In this document: positions 51,174-61,556 of the stretch, in pieces
Layout: every line of letters begins with the position of its first letter
Position numbering within the stretch: the stretch's first letter is position 1
From: Hymenobacter sp. H14-R3
GTDB lineage: Bacteria > Bacteroidota > Bacteroidia > Cytophagales > Hymenobacteraceae
Reading direction: 5' to 3'
DNA length: 64,000 nt
Assembly: GCF_030063445.1 (NCBI RefSeq)
Contig: NZ_JASITD010000021.1
Span: forward strand, 23,451-87,450
The notes under the pieces: model-generated
The model's database searches: none
Seen by the model: the letters and a program-made list of their open reading frames with translations, nothing else
Told to the model about the DNA's origin: nothing
Translations under genes and position numbers: made by a program

Positions 51174-52358
51174 ATGCTTACCCCCCGCCAGCTTTTTCTG
51201 CGCCACCAGGCCCAAACCTCCGAGTTTCCCCTTTTACTGGAAATTGAGCGCGCCGAAGGCGTGTACATGTACACCCCTGAGGGCCGCCCAATTCTGGATT
51301 TGATATCCGGCATCGGTGTCAGCAACGTGGGGCACCGACACCCGCGCGTGATGCAAGCCATTAAGGACCAACTCGATAAATACCTGCATCTCATGGTGTA
51401 TGGCGAGTTGGTGCAGGCCCCGCCCGCCCAGCTGGCCCACGCGCTGGCCGCCACCCTGCCCGCCCCGCTCGACACGGTGTACTTTACCAACTCGGGCACC
51501 GAGGCCATCGAGGGCGCGCTCAAGCTGGCCAAGCGCCACACGGGGCGCACGGGCCTGGTTTCCAGCCTCAATGCCTACCACGGCTCCACACACGGCGCAC
51601 TATCCATCACCGGCTCCGAGGACTTTAAAAACAGCTACCGGCCGCTACTGCCGGGCGTAGTGCACCTGCGCTACAACGAGCTGGCTGACTTGCAGTTAAT
51701 CACCCACGACACGGCCGCCGTAGTGCTCGAAACCGTGCAGGGCGAGGCCGGCGTGCGCCTGCCGCTGCCGGGCTACCTGCCCGCCGTGCGCCAGCGCTGC
51801 ACCGAGGTGGGCGCGCTGCTCATCCTGGACGAGATTCAGTGCGGCTTTGGGCGCACGGGCACGCAGTGGGCCTTCGAGCAGTTTGGGGTGGTGCCCGATA
51901 TATTGGTGTGTGCCAAGGGCATGGGCGGCGGCATGCCGATTGGGGCCTTTATCTCATCACCCGAGATTATGGTGGGCTTCCAGACCAACCCCATTCTGGG
52001 GCACTGCACCACGTTTGGGGGGCACCCGGTAAGCTGCGCGGCCTCGCTGGCTACGCTCCAAGTTATTCAGGAAGAGAACTTGCTGGCAGGCGTGGCGGCC
52101 AAGGCCGAGCGCCTGCGGGCGCAGCTGGTGCACCCTGCCATTCGGGAGGTGCGCAACTGCGGCCTGCTCATGGCCGTGGAGTTCGACTCGTTTGAGGTGC
52201 TTAAGCCGGTTATTGACCGCGCCCTGGCCGAAGAAGGCGTGCTGACCGACTGGTTTCTGTTCTGCGACAACTCGCTGCGCATCGCGCCGCCCCTCACCAT
52301 CACCGAGGCCGAGATTGACGCGGCGGTGGCGGGGTTGCTGCGGGCTATTGGTAAGTGA
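51174..52358 (+). CDS. Class III PLP-dependent aminotransferase
   Basis: A 394-residue fold-type I aminotransferase of class III (acetylornithine/4-aminobutyrate group). N-terminal IERAEGVYMYTPEGRPILDL followed by ISGIGVSNVGHRHP is the class hallmark. The phosphate-binding SGTEAIEGALKLAKRHTGR and LILDEIQCGFGRTG are intact. The PLP-binding lysine is Lys248 in CAKGMGGGMPIGAF, and the FGGHPVSCAA stretch follows. It transfers an amino group from an omega-amine or amino acid to a keto acid. Sequence does not fix the substrate, and no arginine or lysine pathway genes are adjacent. The stop codon forms the first bases of a 32-nt palindrome arm. Confidence 0.92.
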   Translation: MLTPRQLFLRHQAQTSEFPLLLEIERAEGVYMYTPEGRPILDLISGIGVSNVGHRHPRVMQAIKDQLDKYLHLMVYGELVQAPPAQLAHALAATLPAPLDTVYFTNSGTEAIEGALKLAKRHTGRTGLVSSLNAYHGSTHGALSITGSEDFKNSYRPLLPGVVHLRYNELADLQLITHDTAAVVLETVQGEAGVRLPLPGYLPAVRQRCTEVGALLILDEIQCGFGRTGTQWAFEQFGVVPDILVCAKGMGGGMPIGAFISSPEIMVGFQTNPILGHCTTFGGHPVSCAASLATLQVIQEENLLAGVAAKAERLRAQLVHPAIREVRNCGLLMAVEFDSFEVLKPVIDRALAEEGVLTDWFLFCDNSLRIAPPLTITEAEIDAAVAGLLRAIGK

Positions 52359-52440
52359 GTAGATGAGTAAGTGAGTAAAGTCACTATTGACCACCTAATT
52401 GGTAGCCGATAGTGACTTTACTCACTTACTCATCTACTCA
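52356..52440. repeat. ATGAGTAAGTGAG-type palindrome between convergent genes
   Basis: Perfect 32-nt arms (52356-52387, 52409-52440) around 21 nt. Its left arm begins with the aminotransferase stop TGA and is built of TGAGTA/GTGAGTAA units. Separates the aminotransferase from the convergent TerB-like gene and probably ends both transcripts. Confidence 0.83.
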
Positions 52441-52448
52441 TTTACAGC

Positions 52449-52895
52449 CTACCGCTGCGGCAACGCGTTGTAGTTCAAGAAGCTAAGGCTTTCCTCTTTG
52501 ATGCGCTCGCGGGGCACGGCATCTTTCACACCTTGCGAAATCTTGCGCACCAGCACGCCCACAATGGCTTTGCGGAAGCCCAGCTTCTCGGCCATTATGA
52601 TGCAAAAGTCCATTTCGGTTTCGTCCACGATGCCATCGGCGAGCATCATATCCACGAGGTCAAAAATCTGGTCGAAGCGCTCTGAGTCGTTGCCGGGCAA
52701 GTCGGAGAGGCAGTTGGTTTGGCCTTCCACGAGCTTGCGCACCTCACCGGCTGATACGCCGTTTTTCTTGCCCACCGTGATGATAAAATTCATCTCGCGG
52801 TCATCCACATGGCCATCGGCTTTGGCAAGGGCGGCGAGGTTGCAAAGGTGGCCTTTTATTTTTTTGGCCTGCTCATTTTCGAAAAAACCAAACAT
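52449..52895 (-). CDS. TerB-like (tellurite resistance/DjlA N-terminal type) protein
   Basis: A 148-residue all-helical cytoplasmic protein. ATG 52895 gives MFGFFENEQAKKIKGHLCNL, and the body shows two acidic-loop repeats typical of the TerB fold. These are ALAKADGHVDDREMNFI and MMLADGIVDETEMDFC, both with the ADG-x-x-[DE] pattern that binds metal in TerB relatives. No other ter genes are present, so classical tellurite resistance is not implied. TerB domains also serve in envelope-stress or calcium/phage-response systems. Transcribed alone, leftward, from a region with a TTG-N20-TATTTTTC promoter-like stretch upstream. Confidence 0.8.
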   Translation of the reverse strand: MFGFFENEQAKKIKGHLCNLAALAKADGHVDDREMNFIITVGKKNGVSAGEVRKLVEGQTNCLSDLPGNDSERFDQIFDLVDMMLADGIVDETEMDFCIIMAEKLGFRKAIVGVLVRKISQGVKDAVPRERIKEESLSFLNYNALPQR

Positions 52896-53118
52896 AGGAG
52901 TGCGGGTTGAGGGTGGGCGGTAAGACACCGAAAAATAGGCACGAAACACCTAATAACCAAGCGCCTGCTGCGCTATTACGGGTACTTGTACGTAACTACA
53001 ACAAAAATGTCGGGCTTAAATTGCCAGGCCGCGTTCGGCAAGTGCGTTCGCCTCACGACCTTTGCGGGCTTACGGCCAATCCTGGGTTGGCACCGGGCGC
53101 TTTAGCGGACTTTTGACC

Positions 53119-54087
<969 letters not shown>

Positions 54088-54090
<3 letters not shown>

Positions 54091-54171
54091 TTGTGAATGA
54101 GTGAGTTGTGAATGAGTGAATGAGCATATTTTTCTCACTCACTCATTCATAACTCACCCATTTACAACTCA
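54088..54171. repeat. GTGAATGAGTGAGT palindrome between convergent genes
   Basis: Nested imperfect arms (54103-54124 with 54134-54155, and an outer pair at 54088-54102 with 54157-54171) built from TTGTGAATGAGTGA units. Lies between pfkA and the convergent miaA gene and probably ends both transcripts. Confidence 0.75.
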
Positions 54172-55085
54172 ACCCACTGGTACGCCGCGTCGCGGCGCAG
54201 CCAGGTGAGTTGGTGCTTGGCGTAGCGGCGGGTGTTGCGCTGAAGCAGGCGCACGGCCTCGGCGTAGTCGTAGCTGCCGTCGAGGTAGCCGAATAGCTCC
54301 TGGTAGCCTACCGTTTGCAAGGCTTGATGGTAGCGGAAGGGCAGCAGGCCTTCTGCCTCGGCTGCCAGGCCCGCGCCGAGCATTTGGATAACCCGCTGGT
54401 CGATACGCTGATACAGCTCTTCGCGGGGGCGCGTGAGGGCTACTTTTACCACTCGCCAGGGCCGGCCGGCGGCCGTAGCTGCTACTGCCGCCGGGCCCCG
54501 GTGAAAGCTGGAAAACGGCTGGCCGGTGCCCCGCGTTACTTCCAAGGCGCGCAGCACGCGCTGGGGGTTTTGCAGGTCGAGGCGGGCGTGGGCGGTGGGG
54601 TCGGTGTGGGCCAGCTCGGCCACTAGGGCGGGCAGGCCCAGGGTGCTGAGCTCGTGTTGCAGCTGCTGGCGCACGGCGGGCGGCACGGCGGGCAGGTCGT
54701 CGAGGCCATCGGTGAGGGCCTGCAAGTACAGGCCCGAGCCGCCCGTGGCTACCACTACCGCGTGGCGCTGAAATAGCCCGGCCAGCCGGGCCTCGGCCTC
54801 GGCGGCAAAGCGGCCGGCGTTGTAATTCTCGGTAATACTATGGGAATCAACAAAATGATGCCGTACGCCCTGCATTTCGGCGGGCGTGGGCTTGGCGGTG
54901 CCGATGCTCATTTCGCGAAAAAACTGGCGCGAGTCGGTCGAGACGATTTCGGTGGCCAGCTGCTGCGCCAGCGCCACGGTGAGGGCGGTTTTACCCACGG
55001 CGGTGGGGCCGGCCACGGCCAGCAGCACGGGGCGCGGGTCGATGGCGGTGGGCGCTAGCTGGGCAATAATTTCGGGCGGGAGCAT
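54162..55085 (-). CDS. miaA: tRNA dimethylallyltransferase
   Basis: A 307-residue MiaA that adds a dimethylallyl group to N6 of adenosine-37 in tRNAs reading U-starting codons. The P-loop GPTAVGKT is at 26-33, the catalytic Asp lies in the DSRQ motif (51-54), and IGTAKP follows at 61-66. GGSGLYLQAL and the C-terminal ALQTVGYQELFGYLDG plus QRNTRRYAKHQLTWLRRD complete the family signature. ATG 55085 is used; a longer frame to 55133 lacks homology and runs through a palindrome. It ends in the repeat shared with pfkA. Confidence 0.95.
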   Translation of the reverse strand: MLPPEIIAQLAPTAIDPRPVLLAVAGPTAVGKTALTVALAQQLATEIVSTDSRQFFREMSIGTAKPTPAEMQGVRHHFVDSHSITENYNAGRFAAEAEARLAGLFQRHAVVVATGGSGLYLQALTDGLDDLPAVPPAVRQQLQHELSTLGLPALVAELAHTDPTAHARLDLQNPQRVLRALEVTRGTGQPFSSFHRGPAAVAATAAGRPWRVVKVALTRPREELYQRIDQRVIQMLGAGLAAEAEGLLPFRYHQALQTVGYQELFGYLDGSYDYAEAVRLLQRNTRRYAKHQLTWLRRDAAYQWVEL

Positions 55086-55094
55086 GGCAGGTGT

Positions 55095-55162
55095 GCGGTA
55101 AGCTTTAGCTTGCCGTAAAAAAATAGCGGGCAATAATAATCCGGCAAGCTAAAGCTTACCGC
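55095..55162. repeat. Palindrome, TAAGCTTTAGCTTGC family, copy 2
   Basis: Perfect 21-nt arms (55095-55115, 55142-55162) with a 26-nt loop, between the miaA start and the glycosyltransferase stop on the same strand. That stop codon (TAA read from 55156-55158) lies in the right arm. Core TAAGCTTTAGCTTGCCG is identical to copy 1 at 18046. Confidence 0.86.
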
Positions 55163-56352
55163 GCATTCAGAAGGTCAGCATACAGCTGCACCAGGGTTTT
55201 TGCTTCCTGCTGCCAGCTCCACTCGGCGCGGGCGCGGCGGCAGTTGGCGGCCAGGCGGTGGTAGTGCGGGCCGGGCTGGCCGCCGGGCAGCAGGCGGGCC
55301 AGCGCCGCAGCCAGCGTAGCGGGGTGCAGGTCGGGCACCAGCTCAGCTACCTCATACTGCTCATTGAGCGCGCGGTACTCGGGGAAGTCGATACAGAGCT
55401 GCGGAATGCCCGCCTGCACGTAGTCGAAGAACTTGTTAGCCAGCGAGTAATAATAACTCAAGCCCGTGTTTTCGAGCAGCATAATGCCCACTGTAGCCTG
55501 CGCCGTGAGCACCCGCAGCTCGGCGGGCAGCACGTAGCCCCGAAACTCGGCCTGGCCGCCCGGGTACGCCCCGGCGGCCAGCAGCCCCAGCCGGGCCGCC
55601 TGCTGGCGCAGGGCCGCCGAGCAGTCGCCCTCCCCACAAATAACGAGGCGCGCCGGCACCTGGGGCAGCGCGGCGAGCAGCTCGGCCAGGCCCCGGCCTA
55701 CGTTGAGCGCACCCTGGTAGAGCAACGTAGACGCCGGGTTAGCTGATTTATCAAGTAATTGATAATCTGATACTTGTGTTTCATTAATCGGCACGTTGCG
55801 CACCACGCCAAACGGGCAGCCGGGGTGGCGCTGCGCAAAGAGCCGGGCCAGTGCCGGCCCCACCGTGTAGCGCAGCTGCGCGCGGGGCACCACGAAGTTT
55901 TCGACCCATTGCCAGGCGCGCTGCACGCGGGGGCGGGCCACTACCTCGGGCACCTCCGTAAACAGCTCGTGGGCGTCGTACACGAAGGGCTGCCCCCCCA
56001 GCCGGGCGCGCAGCCAGGTGGGCAGCGCGGCATCGAGGTCGGCGCAGGCCCAGGCGGCGGCGCGCTGGCCCAGCAAGTAAAGCAGCAGCCGAAGGTTGTA
56101 TTCGAGGTAAAACAACTTGCCGTGCTGAAACCAGCCCCGCAGCCGGTGCTGGGCGTAGGGCTGCGGGGCCAGCGGCACCGAGCCGGGGCGTTGCCAGCCC
56201 ACCAGCAGCACCGCGTAGCCGGCCTGCGCCAGGCTGCCGCAGATGCGCTGCATCCGCTGGTCGTAGCTAAGGTCGGTGGTGACGGCGAAAACCAGCCGGG
56301 CAGGAGATATTGGCACGAAATAGGCGGAACGGCGGAGCCGCCGTAAATTCAA
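55156..56352 (-). CDS. Glycosyltransferase of the GT4/GT-B type
   Basis: A 398-residue GT-B fold glycosyltransferase. The acceptor domain opens VFAVTTDLSYDQRMQRICGS, where bases and arginines of the first loop are typical, and PFVYDAHELFTEVPEV is the conserved DAHE/ELF motif. The donor domain has TLLYQGALNVGRGLAELLAA and VICGEGD. It also has GIMLLENTGLSYYYSLANKFFDYVQAGIP, an E-x7-E-like nucleotide-sugar-binding region. It probably adds a sugar to lipopolysaccharide or capsule intermediates in the cytoplasm. The start is a TTG at 56350-56352 (no better codon), and the divergent hybrid kinase begins 67 nt to the right. Confidence 0.85.
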   Translation of the reverse strand: MNLRRLRRSAYFVPISPARLVFAVTTDLSYDQRMQRICGSLAQAGYAVLLVGWQRPGSVPLAPQPYAQHRLRGWFQHGKLFYLEYNLRLLLYLLGQRAAAWACADLDAALPTWLRARLGGQPFVYDAHELFTEVPEVVARPRVQRAWQWVENFVVPRAQLRYTVGPALARLFAQRHPGCPFGVVRNVPINETQVSDYQLLDKSANPASTLLYQGALNVGRGLAELLAALPQVPARLVICGEGDCSAALRQQAARLGLLAAGAYPGGQAEFRGYVLPAELRVLTAQATVGIMLLENTGLSYYYSLANKFFDYVQAGIPQLCIDFPEYRALNEQYEVAELVPDLHPATLAAALARLLPGGQPGPHYHRLAANCRRARAEWSWQQEAKTLVQLYADLLNAR

Positions 56353-56419
56353 CCCAAAACTAAGCCCGCCGCCGGCCCGGCAACACGCCCGGTCAGCTTG
56401 GCAGGTTTGTTAAATCACT

Positions 56420-59400
56420 ATGCTAGCTCACTCTCCGGGGCCGCTGTTGCCGGCTACTGCGCTTATGCTCGACCAGTTGCAGCTCGCCTACATCGTGCTC
56501 AACTGCCAGGGTTTTTTCATCGACGTCAACGAAACGTTTCAGGGCATCAGTGGCTACAGCCGGGCCGAATTACTGGGCCAGCACTACCACCAGCTGCTGG
56601 CCCCGCCCGACCGGCAGGCCGCGCGCATAGCGCGGCTAGGACGTATTCTGGACGGCAGCGAGGCTGGCCCCACGCACTACGAGTCGGAAATCAGCACCAA
56701 GGAGGGCGAAATCCTTACTATGCAGTGGCAGGCCAACCTACTGCGCGATGAGCAGAACAAAATAGTGGGCCTGTGGGGCGCGGGCTACCAGCTCACCGGC
56801 GGGCTGGTGGTGGGCAAACCCATGCCCGCCCTGCCGGAGCCCACCTATCTGCGCGAATTTTTCGACAGCTCGCACGACCTGATTTTGCACTTGAGTGCCA
56901 CCAACGTGCTGCTGTTTGTGAACCGGGCAGGACAGGAAAAGCTGGGCTACACCGAGGCCGAGCTGCTGGGCCGCCCCCTCACCGACGTGGTGCATCCTTA
57001 TTACCGCGCCAAGCTCCTCTACCAGCTGCGCCGCCTCTACGAGGGCCAGGCGCTCAACAAGCTCGAAACCGTGCTGCTGACCAAGTCTGGCCGGCCGGTG
57101 CATCTTATTGGCTCGGTGAGCAGCGAGCAGGTGGCGGGCCGCTTGCCCAGCGCCCGTGCCGTGCTGCACGACATTACCGACCGCATCAAGGCCGAGCGGC
57201 TGCAAAAAGTATACTACAGCATTGCCAACCTGGCAGTATCGGCCCACGACTTGCCGGCCCTTTACGGGGCTATTCACCGCGAGCTGGGCAAGGTTATCGA
57301 AACTGATAACATCTTTATCGCCCTCTGCGACGACGACCGCACGCAGCTCCAGTTTGTGTACTACGTTGACCAGCACGCCTACTTTGAGCAGGGCGGCGGG
57401 CGGCCGTTTTCGCTGGGCATTACCGAGTACGTGATTGAGCAGGGCCAGCCCATGTTCTTTACCCAGGCCGACTTGCTGCGCCTGATGCGCAGCGGCGAAA
57501 TGACGGCCTTTGGGCGGCTGCCGGCCGTGCTGCTGGCTTCGCCGCTGAGCGTGGGCGACCGCACCATTGGCGTGCTCACGGTGCAGGAATACGAGCGCGC
57601 CGACCTCTACACGCCCGGCGACCTCGACATTCTGCACTTTATTTCGGGGCAGGTGGCGCTGGCCATCGACCGCAAGCGGCAGGAGGAGCACGTGGCCCGC
57701 CAGAATGCGCGCCTCAACGCCATTTTTGAGAGCGGCGACAACCTGATGTGGAACGTGAACCGCCAGGGTATTCTGGTATCATTCAATCGTAACTACGCCA
57801 ATTTTTACCAGCTGCGCAACGGCGTACTGCCTACGCAGGGCCAGAGCGTATTTGAGAATGACATTGCACTGAGCGATAAATCTACGCGTAAGCTATTCAA
57901 GAACAGCTATTTATCTGCCGCGCAAGGCACCGCGCAGCAGCTGGAAGTGCAGCTGCGCATGGCCAAGGCCCCCAGCATCTGGCTGAGCGTGAACATGGCC
58001 CCGGTATACTTGTCGGACGGCTCGTTTGAGGAAATTTCGGGGCAGGCCCAGGATATTACGGCCAGTAAAAACTCGCAGTTGGCGCTGGCTGCGCAGGAAG
58101 AGAAGTTTCGCTCCATCTTCGAGTCGTTTCAGGACATTTACTACCGCACCGACCGCGAGGGCCGCTTTACCATTCTGAGCCCCTCGGTGCGCGATGTAAT
58201 GGGCTACAACCCCCTGGAAGCCCTCAGCTACCACGTGCAGGACTTTTACTGGCAGCCCGAACAGCACCAGGTAATGCTGCGCACCCTGCGCGAGCACGGC
58301 GAGCTGCGCAACTTCGAAACCCAGCTGCGCCACCACAACAATTACCCCGTGAGCGTGCTCGTGAACGCCCGCCGCACCAAGTTTGGCACCGAGGGCATTG
58401 CGCGCGACATCACCGAGATTCGCCGCATTCAGGACGACCTGCGCCTGGCTAAGGAGGAGGCCGAGGCCGCCTCGGCCGCCAAAACGCAGTTTTTGGCCAA
58501 TATGAGCCACGAGTTGCGCACGCCCATGAACGGCATCATTGGCATGATTGACCTGCTGGGCCAAACCAACCTCGACGGCGAGCAGGCCGATTACGTAGAC
58601 ACCCTGGGCACCAGCACCGAGTCGCTGATGACCATCCTCAACGACATCCTGGACCTGTCCAAGATTCAGGCCGGCAAAATGCGCCTCAATGAGGCCCCCC
58701 TGGAGCTGAGCCCGCTGCTCGATCGCCTAGTGGCCCTGTTTCAGTACCGGACTACTCAAAAAAACCTGCGCTTTACGTGCATATTGGCCCCCGGTACGCC
58801 CACCATCGTTATTACCGACGAAACGCGCCTGCTCCAAATTCTTACCAACCTCATTGCCAACGCCATCAAGTTCACGTCGCAGGGCTCGGTGAGCGTGGTA
58901 GTGTCGGCCTCGCCGGCCGAGGAGGACTTTTACACCCTGCGCTTTGCCGTGCAAGACTCCGGCATCGGTATTTCGGCCACCGATGCCGCCCGGCTGTTCA
59001 CCAGCTTCACGCAGCTCGACACCACGCCCAGCAAAGCCTACGGCGGCACGGGCCTGGGCCTGGCCATCAGCAAAGAGCTGGCCGAGCTGCTGGGCGGTAC
59101 CATCGGGGTGCTGTCGGACACGGGGGAGGGCAGTATTTTTTGGTTTACTATTCGTTGCCAGGTACTCACCCCGGCCCTGGGCACCGCGCCGGCCGCATTG
59201 CTCACCCCGGCCCCGCCTGCTCCGCTTGCCCTGCCGGCGCCCGCGCCAATAGCCCTGCCTATGTCCGCCTCCCCCCCCGCTATACCCGCCAGCACCGAGC
59301 CCCTTGCGCCGGGGCCTCGCATTCTGCTGGTCGATGACAATGCCATCAACCAAAAGGTAGCCGCGCGCTTGCTGAGTAAGCTCAACTACCAGGTCGATAT

Positions 59401-60049
59401 TGCCAGCGACGGCTACGAGGCCATTGCCCGCGCCACCGCGCCCGATGCTGATTATCAGCTGATTCTGATGGATATCCAGATGCCCCGCCTCGACGGTATT
59501 GCTGCTACCCACGCCATTAAGGAGCAGCTGGGCGCGGCCAGCCCGCCCATTGTGGCCATGACGGCCTACTCCATGCCCGACGATGCGGCCCGCTTTGTGG
59601 AGGCCGGCCTCGATGACTACCTGGCTAAGCCCGTGCGGCACCAGCAGCTAGCCGACATCCTCACCCGCTGGATAGCCCCGCCGGCCGCCAAGCTGGCGCC
59701 GGTGGCTCCCGTGCTAATCGACCCCGATGTGCTGGCGCACCTGCTCGATTTGGGGGGCATCGACTTTGCCAATGAGCTGTACGTCGAGTTTGTGGAAGAA
59801 GCCTCCGCCCTACTGGCGCAGGCCACTGTGCACTGGCAGGCGGCCAACCTCGATGGGCTACATCCCCTGCTGCACCAGCTCAAGGGCACGGCCGGTACGC
59901 TGGGCCTCACCCAGCTAGCGGCGCAGGCACTGGTATTGGAAAAAGCTGTTAAACACAAGGAAAACAGTATTTTGCAAGCCGGAATACCCGAGCTAAACCG
60001 GTTGTTTGAGCATTTTATTGCTCATTACCCTACCCAGCTCACTACGTAG
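56420..60049 (+). CDS. Hybrid sensor histidine kinase with PAS/GAF, receiver and Hpt domains
   Basis: A 1209-residue cytoplasmic sensor; no membrane segment is visible. Order: PAS-like (about 15-125), PAS (about 145-260), GAF (about 270-415), PAS (about 425-545), PAS (about 555-675), HisKA, HATPase (about 790-905), a Pro/Ala linker (about 915-960), receiver and Hpt. HisKA has the phospho-acceptor His697 in NMSHELRTPMNG. HATPase boxes are NLIANAIKFTS, DSGIGIS and GGTGLGLAIS. The receiver aspartate is Asp1018 (LILMDIQMPRLDG) and the Hpt histidine is His1152 (LHQLKGTAGTLGL). The layout supports an ArcB/BarA-like His-Asp-His phosphorelay. A single-domain response regulator gene follows 245 nt later. 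Confidence 0.94.
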   Translation: MLAHSPGPLLPATALMLDQLQLAYIVLNCQGFFIDVNETFQGISGYSRAELLGQHYHQLLAPPDRQAARIARLGRILDGSEAGPTHYESEISTKEGEILTMQWQANLLRDEQNKIVGLWGAGYQLTGGLVVGKPMPALPEPTYLREFFDSSHDLILHLSATNVLLFVNRAGQEKLGYTEAELLGRPLTDVVHPYYRAKLLYQLRRLYEGQALNKLETVLLTKSGRPVHLIGSVSSEQVAGRLPSARAVLHDITDRIKAERLQKVYYSIANLAVSAHDLPALYGAIHRELGKVIETDNIFIALCDDDRTQLQFVYYVDQHAYFEQGGGRPFSLGITEYVIEQGQPMFFTQADLLRLMRSGEMTAFGRLPAVLLASPLSVGDRTIGVLTVQEYERADLYTPGDLDILHFISGQVALAIDRKRQEEHVARQNARLNAIFESGDNLMWNVNRQGILVSFNRNYANFYQLRNGVLPTQGQSVFENDIALSDKSTRKLFKNSYLSAAQGTAQQLEVQLRMAKAPSIWLSVNMAPVYLSDGSFEEISGQAQDITASKNSQLALAAQEEKFRSIFESFQDIYYRTDREGRFTILSPSVRDVMGYNPLEALSYHVQDFYWQPEQHQVMLRTLREHGELRNFETQLRHHNNYPVSVLVNARRTKFGTEGIARDITEIRRIQDDLRLAKEEAEAASAAKTQFLANMSHELRTPMNGIIGMIDLLGQTNLDGEQADYVDTLGTSTESLMTILNDILDLSKIQAGKMRLNEAPLELSPLLDRLVALFQYRTTQKNLRFTCILAPGTPTIVITDETRLLQILTNLIANAIKFTSQGSVSVVVSASPAEEDFYTLRFAVQDSGIGISATDAARLFTSFTQLDTTPSKAYGGTGLGLAISKELAELLGGTIGVLSDTGEGSIFWFTIRCQVLTPALGTAPAALLTPAPPAPLALPAPAPIALPMSASPPAIPASTEPLAPGPRILLVDDNAINQKVAARLLSKLNYQVDIASDGYEAIARATAPDADYQLILMDIQMPRLDGIAATHAIKEQLGAASPPIVAMTAYSMPDDAARFVEAGLDDYLAKPVRHQQLADILTRWIAPPAAKLAPVAPVLIDPDVLAHLLDLGGIDFANELYVEFVEEASALLAQATVHWQAANLDGLHPLLHQLKGTAGTLGLTQLAAQALVLEKAVKHKENSILQAGIPELNRLFEHFIAHYPTQLTT

Positions 60050-60294
60050 CCGGCGCGGCCGGCGGCCCTGGCATGCGGGGCGGATTGCTGATTTCTTGTA
60101 AAAAATGCCAGCTGCCGGCTGGGGTCGTGGCAAAGCGTGCAACGTTAGCTACTGCTTCACTGCACGTTCGCGGCAAACTATGCTGCAATAGTCGCGCAAT
60201 ACGTTCTTTTTAGTTGACATTGCGTTACGTTTAGTGTTTATTGTCCCTATTCCATTATACCCTTTCCTCTCACCCCCCCTTGCCCACCTTTCCT

Positions 60295-60693
60295 ATGGCT
60301 CCCAGCGCTACCCCCAAAACCATCCTCATTGCTGAAGATAGCGGCGTCATCCAGGCCATTACCCGTAAGATTCTGGAGCAGCAAAAGTACCGTATTCTCA
60401 TCGCCAAAAACGGCGGCGAAGTATTACGGCAACTCGAAGCCCAGCTCGAAAGCCAGCCCGTCAATGGTGTGCTGATGGACATTAATATCCCCGTTCGCAA
60501 CGGCTTGGACTGTACCCGCGACATTCGGGCCCACGCCGACCCGCGCATTCAGGAACTCCCCGTGATTGCCATTACCGGCAACGCCAATAACTACTCCATG
60601 GAGCAGTTTCGAGAGGCAGGCATTACCGATTACCTCCCCAAGCCGCTCGACTTTGATGCCCTGGTGCGCATGGTGCGCCAGCACATCGGCTAG
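60295..60693 (+). CDS. Single-domain response regulator
   Basis: A 132-residue receiver domain with no output domain. The acidic pair Glu14-Asp15 is in ILIAEDSG, the phospho-acceptor is Asp62 (VLMDINIPVRNG), the switch threonine is Thr94 (ITGNAN) and the conserved lysine is Lys116 (YLPKPL). ATG 60295 is used; an upstream in-frame start at 60241 would add a Pro/Thr-rich 18 residues without homology. It probably receives phosphate from the Hpt domain of the hybrid kinase encoded just before, and could signal to another protein by direct contact, as CheY does (inference). Confidence 0.9.
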   Translation: MAPSATPKTILIAEDSGVIQAITRKILEQQKYRILIAKNGGEVLRQLEAQLESQPVNGVLMDINIPVRNGLDCTRDIRAHADPRIQELPVIAITGNANNYSMEQFREAGITDYLPKPLDFDALVRMVRQHIG

Positions 60694-60703
60694 CTGCGCA
60701 TCG

Positions 60704-60775
60704 TAGCCAATGGCTGTTGGCTGGCTAGCCGCTTTTTTTGTTGCCCAAAAGCTAACGGCCAACAGCTATTGGCTA
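60704..60775. terminator. Hairpin after the response regulator gene
   Basis: TAGCCAATGGCTGTTGG-type left arm (60704-60729) pairs imperfectly with the right arm (60751-60775), and a GCTTTTTTTGTT tract lies in the loop. It lies 10 nt past the stop at 60693 and just before the next gene. Confidence 0.62.
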
Positions 60776-60788
60776 AACGCCTATAACT

Positions 60789-61556
60789 ATGAAACTGACC
60801 TTCCTGGGCACGGGCACCTCCTCGGGCGTGCCGATGATTGGCTGCACCTGCCCGGTGTGCCGCTCGCTCGACTACCGCGACCACCGCCTGCGGGTGTCGG
60901 TGCACCTGGCCGTGGAGGGGCGCAGCCTCGTCATCGACACGGGCCCCGATTTTCGGCAGCAAATGCTGCGCGCCCACATCAGCCACCTCGACGGCATCCT
61001 GTTTACCCACGAGCATAAAGACCACACAGCGGGCCTCGACGATGTGCGGCCCTTCAACTTCCGGCAGCAGCAGGAGCTGCCCATCTTCGCCGAGCCCCGC
61101 GTGCTGGAGCAGCTTAAGCGCGAGTATGCCTACGTATTTGCCGAGCACAAGTACCCCGGCGTGCCGCAGCTGAGCGTGCACCCTATTCTCGACGACCAGC
61201 AGACTTTCGACGTGCTGGGGCTGGCCGTGCAGCCGCTGCGGGCCCTGCACCACAAGCTACCGGTGCTGGGCTTCCGGCTCGGTGGTCTGGCCTACATCAC
61301 CGATGCTAATCACCTATCGGATAGCACATTAGCGCAGATGCGTGGGGCTGACACCATCGTGCTCAATGCCCTGCGCCACGAGCCGCACGTGTCGCACTTT
61401 ACCCTCAGCGAGGCCGTAGCCATCCTGGAGGAGTTGCAGCCGCGCCGTGCTTACCTCACCCATATCAGCCACCAGCTGGGCCGCCACCGCGAGGTAGAGG
61501 CCCAGCTGCCGCCGTGGGTGCGGCTGGCCCACGATGGGCTCGCGGTGGATATTTAA
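60789..61556 (+). CDS. MBL-fold metallohydrolase (PhnP-like)
   Basis: A 255-residue metallo-beta-lactamase-fold hydrolase. Zinc/manganese motif HEHKDH is at 74-79 (His74, His76, Asp78, His79), preceded by the N-terminal GTGTSSGVPMIGCTCPVC, where three cysteines form the structural zinc site of PhnP-type proteins. Later ligands are in LRALHHKLPVLGF, ITDANHLS and THISHQLGRH. PhnP enzymes cleave cyclic ribose phosphodiesters, and relatives act on other cyclic phosphates. No phn genes surround it, so phosphonate use is not implied. The start is ATG 60789. Confidence 0.9.
   Translation: MKLTFLGTGTSSGVPMIGCTCPVCRSLDYRDHRLRVSVHLAVEGRSLVIDTGPDFRQQMLRAHISHLDGILFTHEHKDHTAGLDDVRPFNFRQQQELPIFAEPRVLEQLKREYAYVFAEHKYPGVPQLSVHPILDDQQTFDVLGLAVQPLRALHHKLPVLGFRLGGLAYITDANHLSDSTLAQMRGADTIVLNALRHEPHVSHFTLSEAVAILEELQPRRAYLTHISHQLGRHREVEAQLPPWVRLAHDGLAVDI

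Noticed and set aside
52449..52895. Tellurite-resistance island
   Set aside because: Only one TerB-like protein is present; no terACDEZ neighbours.
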